Both the position numbers and the translations under genes were made by a program. This document shows, in pieces, positions 1-10,786 of a DNA stretch of 64,000 bases. Each line of letters begins with the position of its first letter. The stretch's first letter is position 1. Source of the stretch: Nocardiopsis alba DSM 43377 (lineage in GTDB: Bacteria; Actinomycetota; Actinomycetes; Streptosporangiales; Streptosporangiaceae); NCBI RefSeq assembly GCF_000341225.1, contig NZ_ANAC01000009.1:62001-126000 (forward strand), given 5' to 3'. A model generated the notes under the pieces. The model searched no databases. It was not told where the DNA came from and saw only the letters and a list, made by a program, of their open reading frames with translations.

Positions 1-1
1 G

Positions 2-388
2 GGATACGTCGACCGTCTGGACGTGGCGCCCGCCGGCCAGATCAGAGTGGTCGACTACAAGACCGGGAAGTCGCCCCATCCCCGTTTCGAGGACAAGGCC
101 CGCTTCCAGATCTTCTTCTACGCGGTCATGATCTGGCGCGATCTCGGGGTGGTCCCCGCCCGGCTCCAGCTCATCTACCTGGGCGACGGATCCGTGCGCT
201 GGTACGACCCCACCGAGGAGGAACTCGCCGCGGCCGAGGCCGAGATCTCCGACATCTGGGAACGGATCGAGGCCGCCGGCCGCGCCGGTCGCTGGGAGCC
301 CAAACGCAGCAAGCTCTGCGGTTGGTGCGAGCATCAGGCCCTGTGCCCGGAGTTCGGCGGCACCCCTCCCCCGCTGCCCACGGCCTGA
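2..388 (+). CDS. RecB-family PD-(D/E)XK exonuclease, C-terminal part (5' end outside window)
   Basis: The frame is open to the window edge, so only the last 128 residues are visible. They carry the RecB-type nuclease core: GYVDRLD at the start, then the strand IRVVDYKTGK with the catalytic Asp and Lys. The end contains a Cys cluster, CGWCEHQALC, followed by CPEF. In RecB/AddB/Cas4-like enzymes such cysteines usually bind an Fe-S cluster. The family cuts DNA in repair or recombination and needs a divalent metal. The real start lies upstream; an internal GTG at 23 is unlikely to be the start because it would remove the GYVDRLD motif. The assignment to PF12705-type nucleases is confident; the exact partner helicase, if any, cannot be seen. 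Confidence 0.85.
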   Translation, partial: GYVDRLDVAPAGQIRVVDYKTGKSPHPRFEDKARFQIFFYAVMIWRDLGVVPARLQLIYLGDGSVRWYDPTEEELAAAEAEISDIWERIEAAGRAGRWEPKRSKLCGWCEHQALCPEFGGTPPPLPTA

Positions 389-422
389 CATCGCCGTCGA
401 CGAGGGAGCGGTCACTCGGAGT

Positions 423-1136
423 ATGCGGCAGAATCGAAGCGTGCCCGTCTCAGTTCTCCTCGTCGACGACCAGCCCCTCGTGCGGGCCGGTTTCCGGATG
501 ATCCTGGAAACGGCCCCGCACCTGTCCGTCGTGGGCGAGGCCTCCGACGGCCGCGAGGCCCTGCGCCGGGTCCGAGAGCTCCTCCCCGACGTGGTGCTGA
601 TGGACCTGCGCATGCCCGGCGTCGACGGGGTGCGCGCCACCGCGGACATCCTCGCCTGGGCCGCGCCCCTCGGGCACAAGGTGCGCGTGCTGGCCCTGAC
701 CACCTTCGACCTGGACGAGTACGCCATCGGAGCGCTGCGCGCGGGGGCCACCGGCTTCCTCCTCAAGGACGCGCCTCCGAGCGAGCTCATCGGCGCGGTG
801 GAGGTGGTGGCCGACGGTTCGGCCGTGATCGCGCCGGCCGTCCTGCGCCGGCTCCTCGACCGCTTCTCCCCTCTCCTGCCCGACGTGGAGTCCGAACCCG
901 AGACCGACGGGGCCGACCCCCTCACCTCCCGCGAACACGAGGTCCTGCGGCTGGTCGCCCGCGGCTGGTCCAACGCCGAGATCGCCGCACACCTCTTCTT
1001 GGGCGAGACCACCGTCAAGTCCCACGTGGGCAACATCCTCACCAAACTCGGCCTGCGCGACCGCGTCCAAGCGGTCGTCCACGCCTACGAAAGCGGACTC
1101 GTCCGCCCCGGACACGACCTTCCGTCCGACCACTGA
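423..1136 (+). CDS. NarL/FixJ-type response regulator (LuxR HTH)
   Basis: This is a two-component response regulator of 237 residues. The receiver domain (about 8-130) has the acidic pair at 15-16, the phospho-acceptor Asp at about 61 in VVLMDLRMPG, and the conserved Lys in GFLLKDAP. A LuxR-type helix-turn-helix (about 166-220) contains LTSREHEVLRLVARG and TTVKSHVGNIL. Phosphorylation by a sensor kinase normally drives dimerisation and DNA binding. No histidine kinase gene is adjacent, so it looks like an orphan regulator in this window. The ATG at 423 gives a slightly long N-terminus; a GTG at 441 (VPVSVLLVDD) is an equally plausible start. The target genes are unknown. Confidence 0.9.
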   Translation: MRQNRSVPVSVLLVDDQPLVRAGFRMILETAPHLSVVGEASDGREALRRVRELLPDVVLMDLRMPGVDGVRATADILAWAAPLGHKVRVLALTTFDLDEYAIGALRAGATGFLLKDAPPSELIGAVEVVADGSAVIAPAVLRRLLDRFSPLLPDVESEPETDGADPLTSREHEVLRLVARGWSNAEIAAHLFLGETTVKSHVGNILTKLGLRDRVQAVVHAYESGLVRPGHDLPSDH

Positions 1137-1356
1137 ACCCACCCACGGCACCCATCGAGAACGCCCTGGGACCGGCGCGTCGTCACTCGGCGCCGACCGC
1201 GCGCGTTGACAGGATGTCACCGGTGACCGAACTCACCGGTGCCTCCGTATCGCGCGGGCGAACCCCGCCGTCCGACCGGGCGTCCCTCTGTGGGACCACC
1301 GAGGCGGTGCGCCGAACAGCAGGGTGAGGGCGACGGCGAGAAAACGGAGTACAACG

Positions 1357-2787
1357 ATGCCGAGCAAGCGGGGGCGGTCGGGGCCGCCGAGCGAGGAGAT
1401 CATGCTCAGCCGGATGCGCGACTGGCGCGCCGAGCACGAGCGGGACCTGACCCCTGACGACCTCGACGACGAGCAGGACGTCAAGCTTCCCGACGCGCGG
1501 GCGATCAACCTGATCCTCCGCGTGGGCGAACTCATGCTGGCCAGTGGTGAGAGCACCGAGGCCGTCAGCGAGTCCATGCTGAGCCTTTCGGTGGCCTTCG
1601 ACCTGCCCCGGTCGGAGGTCTCGGTCACCTTCACCACCATCTCGCTGTCCACCCACCCGGGCGGGGACAGCCCTCCGGTGACCGGTGAGCGGGTGGTGCG
1701 CCGCCGCACCCTGGACTACTTCAGGGTCAACGAGCTCCACACCCTCGTCCAGGAGGCCGCGCTCGGGCTCCTGGAACTGGAGGACGCCAACGCCCGGCTG
1801 GAGCAGATCCGCCGGGCCCGCATGCCCTACCCGAACTGGCTGATCGCCGTCGGCTTCGGCCTCATCGCCTCCAGCGCGAGCCTCATGGTGGGCGGTGGTC
1901 TGATCGTGGCGACCGTGGCCTTCCTCGCCACGGTGCTGGGCGACCGTACCGCGGTCTTCCTGGCCAATCGAGGCGTCGCCGAGTTCTACCAGATGGCCGC
2001 GGCCGCCCTCGTGGCCTCCAGTATCGGCGTGGCCCTGCTGTGGGTGAGCACCACCATGGACCTGGGCCTCCAGGCGGGCGCGATCATCACCGGTAACATC
2101 ATGGCCCTGCTCCCCGGTCGTCCACTGGTCTCCAGCCTCCAGGACGGCATCAGCGGAAGCTACGTCTCCGCGGCGGCACGCCTGTTGGAGACCTTCTTCA
2201 TCCTGGGCGCGATCGTCTCCGGGGTCGGCGCCGTGGCCTACACGGCGGTGCGTCTGGGCGTGAACATGGACCTGGAGAACCTGCCCTCGGCGGGTACCTC
2301 CATGGAGCCCCTGGTGCTGGTGGGCGCCGCCGGGATCGCGATGGCGTTCGCGATCTCCCTCGCGGTACCGCCCCGGATGCTGCCCTTGATCGGCTGCATG
2401 GGGGTGATGATCTGGACGATCTACGCGGGCCTTCGGCTGTTGTTGGAGGCGCCCCCCGTGGTGGGCACCGTGGCCGGAGCGGTGGCGGTGGGGGTGGTCG
2501 GTCACTGGCTGGCCCGGCGTACCCGACGTCCGGTACTGCCGTACCTGATCCCCTCGATCGCTCCACTCCTGCCCGGAAGCATCCTGTACCGAGGGTTGAT
2601 CGAGATCACCCAGGGGACCGCGGTCGCCGGAATGCTCAGCCTGGCGGAGGCCATCATGGTGGCGCTGGCCCTGGGCGCGGGGGTCAACCTCGGTGGCGAG
2701 CTGGTGCGGGCCTTTCAGCGCGGCGGCCTGGCGGGCGCCGGTATGCGCGGCCGTCCCGCCGCCCGTCGAACCCGTGGTGGGTACTGA
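1357..2787 (+). CDS. thrE: Threonine/serine exporter family (ThrE-type) membrane protein
   Basis: The 476-residue protein has a hydrophilic N-terminal part of about 160 residues and then about ten hydrophobic segments. This is the architecture of ThrE, where PF06738 and PF12821 are fused in one chain as in Corynebacterium. ThrE exports L-threonine and L-serine using the membrane potential. The ATG at 1357 follows an ACGGAGT Shine-Dalgarno; a GTG at 1324 opens the same frame but has no comparable site. Upstream, at 1217-1225 and 1233-1241, the 9-mer TCACCGGTG occurs twice, a possible regulator site. The substrate is inferred from the family only. Confidence 0.85.
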   Translation: MPSKRGRSGPPSEEIMLSRMRDWRAEHERDLTPDDLDDEQDVKLPDARAINLILRVGELMLASGESTEAVSESMLSLSVAFDLPRSEVSVTFTTISLSTHPGGDSPPVTGERVVRRRTLDYFRVNELHTLVQEAALGLLELEDANARLEQIRRARMPYPNWLIAVGFGLIASSASLMVGGGLIVATVAFLATVLGDRTAVFLANRGVAEFYQMAAAALVASSIGVALLWVSTTMDLGLQAGAIITGNIMALLPGRPLVSSLQDGISGSYVSAAARLLETFFILGAIVSGVGAVAYTAVRLGVNMDLENLPSAGTSMEPLVLVGAAGIAMAFAISLAVPPRMLPLIGCMGVMIWTIYAGLRLLLEAPPVVGTVAGAVAVGVVGHWLARRTRRPVLPYLIPSIAPLLPGSILYRGLIEITQGTAVAGMLSLAEAIMVALALGAGVNLGGELVRAFQRGGLAGAGMRGRPAARRTRGGY

Positions 2788-3001
2788 CCCCGTCGTCTCC
2801 CGGTCGTCCGGGCCGTTCCCTCCTCGGCTCGGACGACGACACGCCGAATCGGCGAGAACCCTTTCCAGGTGGCGTGGATCTCATAGGGCGAGCGCGAACA
2901 GGAGGCGGCGATCACTGTTGTCGGACTGAAACGTCAACACCTTGTGATGTCAGCCACTACTGTTGGCCTCAACGACGCACACGACCGAAGGGGTCTTCAT
3001 C

Positions 3002-3190
3002 ATGTGCAGCCACGAACCTTCCTGCCCGTCCTTCGAGGACACCGATCGTGAGGCGGCCCGAGTCGTCTCCAGCCGCCCCGAACAGGGGTGGAGCCTGCTC
3101 TGCAACGGGGTCGTCCTCTTCGACGACACCGGCGAACTGCTCCCCGACGGAGTGATCGTCGCCCCGCACCGCCCCCGCGCCGCCGCCTGA
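3002..3190 (+). CDS. DUF5999 family small protein
   Basis: This is a 62-residue cytosolic protein beginning MCSHEPSCPSFED. It contains the stretch EQGWSLLCNGVVLFDDTGEL and ends with IVAPHRP, which is the pattern of actinobacterial DUF5999 proteins. Their function is not known. The early cysteines (CSHEPSC) and a later single Cys could bind metal, but that is only a suggestion. The ATG at 3002 has GAAGGGG about nine bases upstream. The longer frame from 2963 adds 13 unconserved residues. It faces the TPR gene tail-to-tail across a terminator hairpin. Confidence 0.85.
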   Translation: MCSHEPSCPSFEDTDREAARVVSSRPEQGWSLLCNGVVLFDDTGELLPDGVIVAPHRPRAAA

Positions 3191-3247
3191 GGACCCGTCT
3201 CCCGACCACCACGGTCGGGTCGACACCCGTGACACCTCCGAACGCCC

Positions 3248-3274
3248 CGCCCGGGAGACACACGATCCCGGGCG
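3248..3274. terminator. Hairpin between convergent genes
   Basis: The arms CGCCCGGG (3248-3255) and CCCGGGCG (3267-3274) are perfect complements around an 11-base loop. The hairpin sits between the stops of the DUF5999 gene (+) and the TPR gene (-), so it can serve both strands. A smaller hairpin, CCCGACC/GGTCGGG at 3201-3219, lies just before it. There is no U-tract, as is common in actinobacteria. Confidence 0.55.
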
Positions 3275-3292
3275 GCGCCGTGGCGACCGTCC

Positions 3293-4546
3293 TCAACGCG
3301 TGTCGGGCCACCCCTCGGGGAGCACGTCCTCTCCCACCGCCTCGGCCAGCCTGCGCCGGAAGTCCGCGTGCACGTCGGCGCCCCAGACCAGTTCGTCGGG
3401 GGTGCGCAACGCCTGCTCCATCGCCTCGCGCAGGACGGCCGGACGGGTCTCGCCCTCCACCGTCGGCATCGCCAGCAGGGCGTGCATGCGGCCGATGACC
3501 GCGAACAGCTCCCCGGCCAGGGCGGAGGCGCTGGAGGTCGCCTCGGCCTCCTCCAGGTACCCCTCCCACCACGGGACGGGGATCTCCTCCCCGTTCTCGT
3601 CCACGGGCCGGGCGAAGGGACGGCGCAGACGGCGCCGCACCTCGTCCACGACCTCGGGGTCACGGCTCTCCAACCCCGACCACCACACCCGCGCGGCCGA
3701 GTCCGGTTCACCTCGGAGGTTCAGCAGTCCGGCGAGGAGTTCCACCGCCGCGCCCGAGGTACGCGGCGCTGGGCGGGGCCACTCCTCGTCGGTCTCCACC
3801 GGACCCGGATCGGCGACCGACGCGGCGTCGGCGAGGGCCAGCTCCACGTGGGTCGCGGCCCGAAGAAGGCGCAGTTCGGGGTCGTCGGCGATCGCCAACC
3901 CCCGGTCGACCACGATCGCCGCGGTCTCCGCGTCCCCTCGGCCCAGCAGCCGACCGGCCAGGTCCCGAGAGGCCTCCAGGACGGTGGCGGTGTGGAGGGG
4001 GGCCATCCGTCCCTCCTCGGTCGGGGGAGCCAGGGCCGCCTCCCAGTGTTCCTCGGCCTCGGCCGTCTCGCCTCGCGTCTCCGCCTCACGGGCCAGCCCG
4101 TAGTGGGCCACCGCGGTGTAGGTCCGATCTCCCATGTCGAGCAGGCGTCGCCACACCCGGACGGCCTCCTCGTGTTCCCCCTCCTGTTCCAGGGAGAGCG
4201 CCAGGTGATATCCGGCTCGGGGGGCGTAACGGCCGTCGCCGGTGGCCAGGGCCCTGCGCGCGGCCTCTCGGGAGGCGGTCGTGTCTCCGCGTCGATCCTG
4301 GACCACGGCCAGCCCCAACAGGGCACGCGCCTGCGTCGCCGGTGGCGGGTTGGCCGCCACGGCCCGTCCATAGAGGCGGGCGGCCCGCTCCAGGTGTCCG
4401 TTCTCGACCAGGTCCCGGGCCTGATCGCACAGGTCGGAGGCGTCCTCGGGCCCGACCGTCGGCTCCTCGACGTCCTCGGGATCCACGGGGAGGGGTCGGG
4501 GGTCGGAGGGGCCGGAGCGAGCGGGAGTTCCGGACGTCGTGGTCAT
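3293..4546 (-). CDS. Tetratricopeptide-repeat protein
   Basis: This is a soluble 417-residue protein. From about residue 30 to 220 it shows repeated helix pairs of TPR type (for example GHLERAARLYGRAVAANP, ALLGLAVVQDRRGD and GYHLALSLEQEGEHEEAVRV). The C-terminal 150 residues are acidic and less repetitive. TPR arrays act as protein-protein scaffolds; the partner is unknown. The start chosen (ATG ending at 4546) has GGAAAG nine bases upstream. The 91 residues in frame before it are Arg/Ser/Pro-rich and look untranslated. The gene lies downstream of gcvP on the same strand but a strong terminator separates them. Confidence 0.8.
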   Translation of the reverse strand: MTTTSGTPARSGPSDPRPLPVDPEDVEEPTVGPEDASDLCDQARDLVENGHLERAARLYGRAVAANPPPATQARALLGLAVVQDRRGDTTASREAARRALATGDGRYAPRAGYHLALSLEQEGEHEEAVRVWRRLLDMGDRTYTAVAHYGLAREAETRGETAEAEEHWEAALAPPTEEGRMAPLHTATVLEASRDLAGRLLGRGDAETAAIVVDRGLAIADDPELRLLRAATHVELALADAASVADPGPVETDEEWPRPAPRTSGAAVELLAGLLNLRGEPDSAARVWWSGLESRDPEVVDEVRRRLRRPFARPVDENGEEIPVPWWEGYLEEAEATSSASALAGELFAVIGRMHALLAMPTVEGETRPAVLREAMEQALRTPDELVWGADVHADFRRRLAEAVGEDVLPEGWPDTR

Positions 4547-4705
4547 GCTTCCGCTTTCCGTGGGGGCGTGGAGACCGCGCGGTGGGGAGCGCGGATGTTC
4601 GGCTCGCCGCAACTCTAACGCGCTCTCCCCCGCCCTGGAGCGCCCCTCCCGTGGCGGGTCCCGGTCATGGGAGGACCACGCGCACCCGCCCTCGCGCGAA
4701 GAGGA

Positions 4706-4739
4706 GGGCGGGGCGCCGACCCGTGTCGACGCCCCGCCC
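4706..4739 (-). terminator. Terminator of gcvP
   Basis: GGGCGGGGCG at 4706-4715 pairs perfectly with CGCCCCGCCC at 4730-4739, with a 14-base loop. It starts 27 bases past the gcvP stop and precedes the TPR gene. Confidence 0.7.
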
Positions 4740-4766
4740 CTCGTCCCACGCCCGGCGGTGTAAGGC

Positions 4767-7664
<2,898 letters not shown>

Positions 7665-7751
7665 GGAGACCTCCTGGTGACAGGGCCGATGTGATCGGCG
7701 GTGTTCCTCACGGTCTCCCCCTCTGTCACCGGGCACGGCGGTGCCCAGGCT

Positions 7752-7850
7752 TCAGAGCGGCCTCCTCCGCGCGGTCCGTGGTGCCTGAGAGGTTACTGGG
7801 GAGTATTGCCCCGTCGGCGCCCCGTTGCCGAGGTCTCTCCCGCGCGGTAT
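7752..7850 (-). promoter_or_regulatory. Glycine riboswitch
   Basis: Read on the minus strand, the gcvP leader contains the glycine-aptamer hallmarks in order: CGGGAGAG, then GCGCCGACGGGGCAA, then CTCTCAGGCA and GGACCG. One complete aptamer is visible; the stretch downstream (to about 7690) has GCTCTG and CAGAGG elements that could be an expression platform or a degenerate second aptamer. The position directly in front of gcvP fits the known role of glycine riboswitches, which activate glycine cleavage genes when glycine is high. Confidence 0.88.
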
Positions 7851-7885
7851 CGACAGCCTGCTGACGCTCTGTACATAGATCCAAG

Positions 7886-7911
7886 CAGGAGGAATGTCGG
7901 GTTTCCTCCTG
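7886..7911 (-). promoter_or_regulatory. Inverted repeat upstream of the gcvP riboswitch
   Basis: CAGGAGGAA at 7886-7894 and TTCCTCCTG at 7903-7911 are perfect 9-base arms with an 8-base spacer. It lies about 40 bases before the aptamer, where a promoter or operator would be expected. It could be a protein binding site or an upstream hairpin. Confidence 0.4.
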
Positions 7912-8038
7912 TTGTGACTACGACCGTACTCGATCGGGGCCCGGTTCACCGAGCCAGGGCACGCCTTTCTCCCACCGCACACGGAGAATCACACGAACCC
8001 CTCGGGCCCCACCACGACCACGTTCGCCTTCGCCGGGC

Positions 8039-8683
8039 TCAGCCGGTGCGCCGCTCCCTGCGCCGACGGGCCAGCTCGTCGACCGGCTGGGGCGCGGAGG
8101 CGGGAAGCTCCGAACGATCCTCGGCCGGAACGACCCCCAGGGCCTCCTCCAGCTCACGGGCCACGTTGGCCAACGCCAGCCCGAACATGCCCTGACCGCA
8201 CTGCATGAGGTCGACGACCTCCTCGGGAGAGGTGCACTCGTAGACGCTCACACCATCGCTCATGAGGGTGATGCGGGCCAGCTCACCGGCGGGGCGGCCC
8301 CGCAGATGGTCCACGGCCGTACGGATCTGCTGAAGGGAGATCCCGGTGTCCAGGAGGCGCTTGGCCACCTTGAGCATGAGGATGTCCGGGAGACTGTACA
8401 GGGGCGCGTTATGGGCGCCTGAGCGCACGCTCGGCTCCACCAGGCCGGTTCTGGCCCAGTAGTCGAGCTGTCGATAGGTGATCCCGGCGGCGGTACACGC
8501 CGCGGGTCCCCTATACCCGACGTCCATAGGCAGCGCCACCACGTCCTCTTCGCACAGTAGGCCCTGCTGCCCCGCTAGCCGCAGCGCGGACCGCCTGTCT
8601 TCGGGATCCCGCTTGCCGCTCGCTACCGCCACGCCGACCTCCGGCTTCTCGTCCCACGGCGGCATCGACAGGGGAAAGTCCAC
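8039..8683 (-). CDS. MerR-family regulator (Rv1830-like)
   Basis: This is a MerR-family DNA-binding protein of up to 214 residues. The winged helix contains GITYRQLDYWARTGLVEPS, and the second part has LDTGISLQQIRTAVDHLRG and YECTSPEEVVDLMQCGQGMF. From memory these match the mycobacterial Rv1830 type rather than the FtsR (Rv1828) type. It sits between the bifunctional nuclease and gcvP, as Rv1830 does in mycobacteria. The start is uncertain: a GTG ends at 8683 and an ATG at 8665, neither with a clear Shine-Dalgarno. No effector-binding domain is present, so its signal is unknown. Confidence 0.85.
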   Translation of the reverse strand: MDFPLSMPPWDEKPEVGVAVASGKRDPEDRRSALRLAGQQGLLCEEDVVALPMDVGYRGPAACTAAGITYRQLDYWARTGLVEPSVRSGAHNAPLYSLPDILMLKVAKRLLDTGISLQQIRTAVDHLRGRPAGELARITLMSDGVSVYECTSPEEVVDLMQCGQGMFGLALANVARELEEALGVVPAEDRSELPASAPQPVDELARRRRERRTG

Positions 8684-8987
8684 TCAGGGAAGGGGCGCGC
8701 CGTGGGTTCCACAGCACCGAAGGTAAAGCGGCGCCACGGCAGCGTCAACGAGGCCGCGCGGCGCGTCGCCAACTACGCGTTGCGACGACTCCGCCCGGCC
8801 GACGGCTCCGATGGGCCCGCGGCTCCAGGGGGTTTCGGCTGTGGTCTCCACGACCAATCCCTCATCCCAATCTATCACTGAGACCCGCGACGAAGCCGCA
8901 GGTCAAGGCCGTGTCCTCGGTGGAGACGCTCTCGCCTCCCGAGAACACGGAACGGGACCCGCGCTCGGCGCGGATCCCGTCGCGTGT
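8684..8987. other. Intergenic region without a gene
   Basis: The 304 bases between the MerR gene and the bifunctional nuclease hold the terminator described at 8943-8989 and presumably the merR promoter. A 64-residue minus-strand frame here has no recognisable sequence or ribosome binding site. Confidence 0.5.
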
Positions 8988-8989
8988 TC
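8943..8989 (-). terminator. Terminator of the bifunctional nuclease gene
   Basis: A long hairpin with arms beginning GAACACG (8943-8949) and ending CGTGTTC (8983-8989), with inner pairing ACGGGA/TCCCGT and CCGCG/CGCGG and small mismatches. It overlaps the last bases of the gene. Confidence 0.65.
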
Positions 8990-9461
8990 ACGTACTACGT
9001 CGCCCGAAATCCTCGGGAGAGATATTGTCCAGGAACTCCCGGAACGCCTCGACCTCGTCCTCCTGCTCGTCCGGGATCGGCATCCCCGCCTCGTCGATCA
9101 CGTCCTCGTGAGCGTAGATCGGGGTTCCGGTCCGCAGCGCCAGGGCGATGGAGTCCGAGGGCCTGGCACTGACCTCCACACCGTTGCTGAAGACCAGCTC
9201 GGCGTAGAAGATGCCATCGCTCAACCCGGTGATCCTCACCGTCTCCAGGCCGGTGTCCAGGGCGTCGAGGACGTCCCGGAACAGGTCGTGGGTGAGGGGC
9301 CGGGCGGGGGCCACACCCTGCTGGGCCAGTGCGATGGCGGTGGCCTCCACACCACCGATCCAGATCGGCAGGTAGCGGTCACCCTCGGTCTCCTTGAGCA
9401 GGACAATCGGTTGGTTCGAGGGCATCTCAACCCGGACGCCGACGACCTCCATGTGCTTCAC
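8988..9461 (-). CDS. Bifunctional nuclease family protein (DNase/RNase BFN domain)
   Basis: The 157-residue protein is a one-domain BFN protein (PF02577), the usual length for bacteria. Recognisable parts are LPIWIGGVEATAIALA, RPLTHDLFRDVLDAL and RPSDSIALALR. Members of this family have been reported to cut DNA and RNA in plants; the bacterial role is poorly defined. The GTG ending at 9461 has GGAG seven bases upstream; the longer frame to 9548 adds unconserved residues. It follows garA by 170 bases on the same strand and probably shares its transcript. Confidence 0.9.
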   Translation of the reverse strand: MKHMEVVGVRVEMPSNQPIVLLKETEGDRYLPIWIGGVEATAIALAQQGVAPARPLTHDLFRDVLDALDTGLETVRITGLSDGIFYAELVFSNGVEVSARPSDSIALALRTGTPIYAHEDVIDEAGMPIPDEQEDEVEAFREFLDNISPEDFGRRST

Positions 9462-9631
9462 AGCGTCTCCGTCCCACGAGTCGTCATGCCGGCTGGGCGC
9501 TCGTCCCTGCTCCCCCGTTGGATCAGGACCCGAGGGCGAAATCGGCACCCTTCGTTACAAAGCTCTCCGGAGGCGGGGGGCCGCAAACCTCTCCGGCCCT
9601 CCCGCCCCCGTCGACCGTGGTCAGCGATCCG

Positions 9632-10174
9632 TCATCGGCGCGGCTTGGTCAACAGGACCATGCGGAACTTGCCGATCTGGATCTCGTCCCCACCGCCCAA
9701 CTCGGCCTCGTCCACCGGCTCGCGGTTGACGTAGGTACCGTTGAGGCTTCCGACGTCACGGACTCCGAACCCGTTGCCACGGCGGAAGAACTCCACGTGG
9801 CGCCGGGAGACGGTGACGTCGTCGAGGAAGATGTCGCTGTTGGGGTGACGCCCGGCGGTGGTCACGTCGCTGTCCAGCAGGAAACGGCTTCCCGCGTTCG
9901 GGCCACGACGGACCACGAGCAGAGCGGTGCCCGGAGGAAGCGCGTCGGCGCTGGCGGGGTCGTCCCCGCCGAGCTCATCGCCCGATTCCTCTTCCTCCAG
10001 CGCCTGTATTCCGGAGATGGAGATGGTCGAGGTGACATCTCCCGCGGAGTCCCCGCCCGCGGTGGGCCGTGGGCTCTGCTGGTCGGCCCTGCGGAGGGGG
10101 GTTCCACAGTGGGAGCAGAAACGGGCATCATCCGCAACGGCGTGACCGCACTGCGTGCAGTAAACGCTCGACAT
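9632..10174 (-). CDS. garA: FHA-domain signalling protein, GarA-like, with N-terminal zinc ribbon
   Basis: The 180-residue protein starts with a zinc ribbon (CTQCG at about 6-10, CSHCG at about 20-24). A linker with VTSTISISG at about 47-55 follows, then a C-terminal FHA domain (about 80-175) with GRHPNSDIFLDD, SRRH and NGTYVN. GarA/OdhI proteins are phosphorylated by PknB/PknG on a linker Thr, after which the FHA domain closes on itself and no longer inhibits 2-oxoglutarate metabolism. Here the T-S-T stretch at 48-50 is the candidate phosphosite. The ATG ending at 10174 has TAGGAGG about 13 bases upstream. Confidence 0.88.
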   Translation of the reverse strand: MSSVYCTQCGHAVADDARFCSHCGTPLRRADQQSPRPTAGGDSAGDVTSTISISGIQALEEEESGDELGGDDPASADALPPGTALLVVRRGPNAGSRFLLDSDVTTAGRHPNSDIFLDDVTVSRRHVEFFRRGNGFGVRDVGSLNGTYVNREPVDEAELGGGDEIQIGKFRMVLLTKPRR

Positions 10175-10329
10175 AGGTCGGCTCGGCCTCCTACCGCACG
10201 GGGCGGTGCTTGATTCGGCTGATCGGTGGCGCGTTCCGAACGTGCGACGGACACGGTGCCCGCCCACCATCCGGAACACGGCGGGGCGGCCCACTGTCGC
10301 GGCAGTGGAACGACCCGCACGGTCGGTCG

Positions 10330-10347
10330 CTAGGTCTCATCCCCCAT
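10330..10347 (-). other. Possible five-codon leader ORF (MGDET) upstream of garA
   Basis: On the minus strand an AAGGAGT site is followed after six bases by ATG, four more sense codons (MGDET) and TAG. The ribosome binding site is better than that of most real genes here, but the peptide is too short to judge by composition. Confidence 0.25.
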
Positions 10348-10738
10348 GTTGTACTCCTTGTCACCCCCCGTTGGGTATCCGCCGTTGCCGGGACGCCCGT
10401 TCGGGTGATGACACGGTGCTTCAGGGAACACTCGACTTTAAACCATATCCCTGCCCAGGCAGGGTTCCGCTCCCCTCGGCCGGCCGCGAACACCCTCGAT
10501 TCGCGTGCGCGTTCCGCGGTCGGCGGTTCCCCACCGGCCCTCCGCCCGGTCGGCGGCGGACCCGTTCAAGGACCATCACTCGTCCTGGAAGTGATGCCGT
10601 GCGCGGGCGTTTGGTTCACGCGAACGCGCGACGGATTTTCGAGGACTTCCCCCGCCGGCATTGACCTGCGTCTTTCGCGGGCCCTCTCGGCGAGGTGAAC
10701 GGCGGGAAAAGAGCGGGAGACCGGGACGACCGGGCACG

Positions 10739-10779
10739 CCTCGCGGGCGTGGGCGACCTCTTCGCCCACGCCCGCGAGG
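10739..10779 (-). terminator. Terminator of the guanylyltransferase fusion gene
   Basis: Two perfect 17-base arms (10739-10755 and 10763-10779, core GCGGGCGTGGGCG/CGCCCACGCCCGC) enclose a 7-base loop eight bases past the stop. Confidence 0.85.
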
Positions 10780-10786
10780 ACGCGCG

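Larger units (their letters stand above)
10175..10786. other. Intergenic region upstream of garA
   Basis: These 612 bases have no supported protein-coding gene of normal size. They hold the guanylyltransferase terminator (10739-10779), a palindromic CCTGCCCAGGCAGG near 10451-10464, an AT-rich TTTAAA near 10438, and a five-codon reading frame (10330-10347, minus strand) with a good ribosome binding site. The garA promoter must also lie here. Confidence 0.5.

Noticed and set aside
8684..8878. 64-residue minus-strand frame before the MerR gene
   Set aside because: No ribosome binding site, no recognisable sequence, and it overlaps the likely merR promoter.
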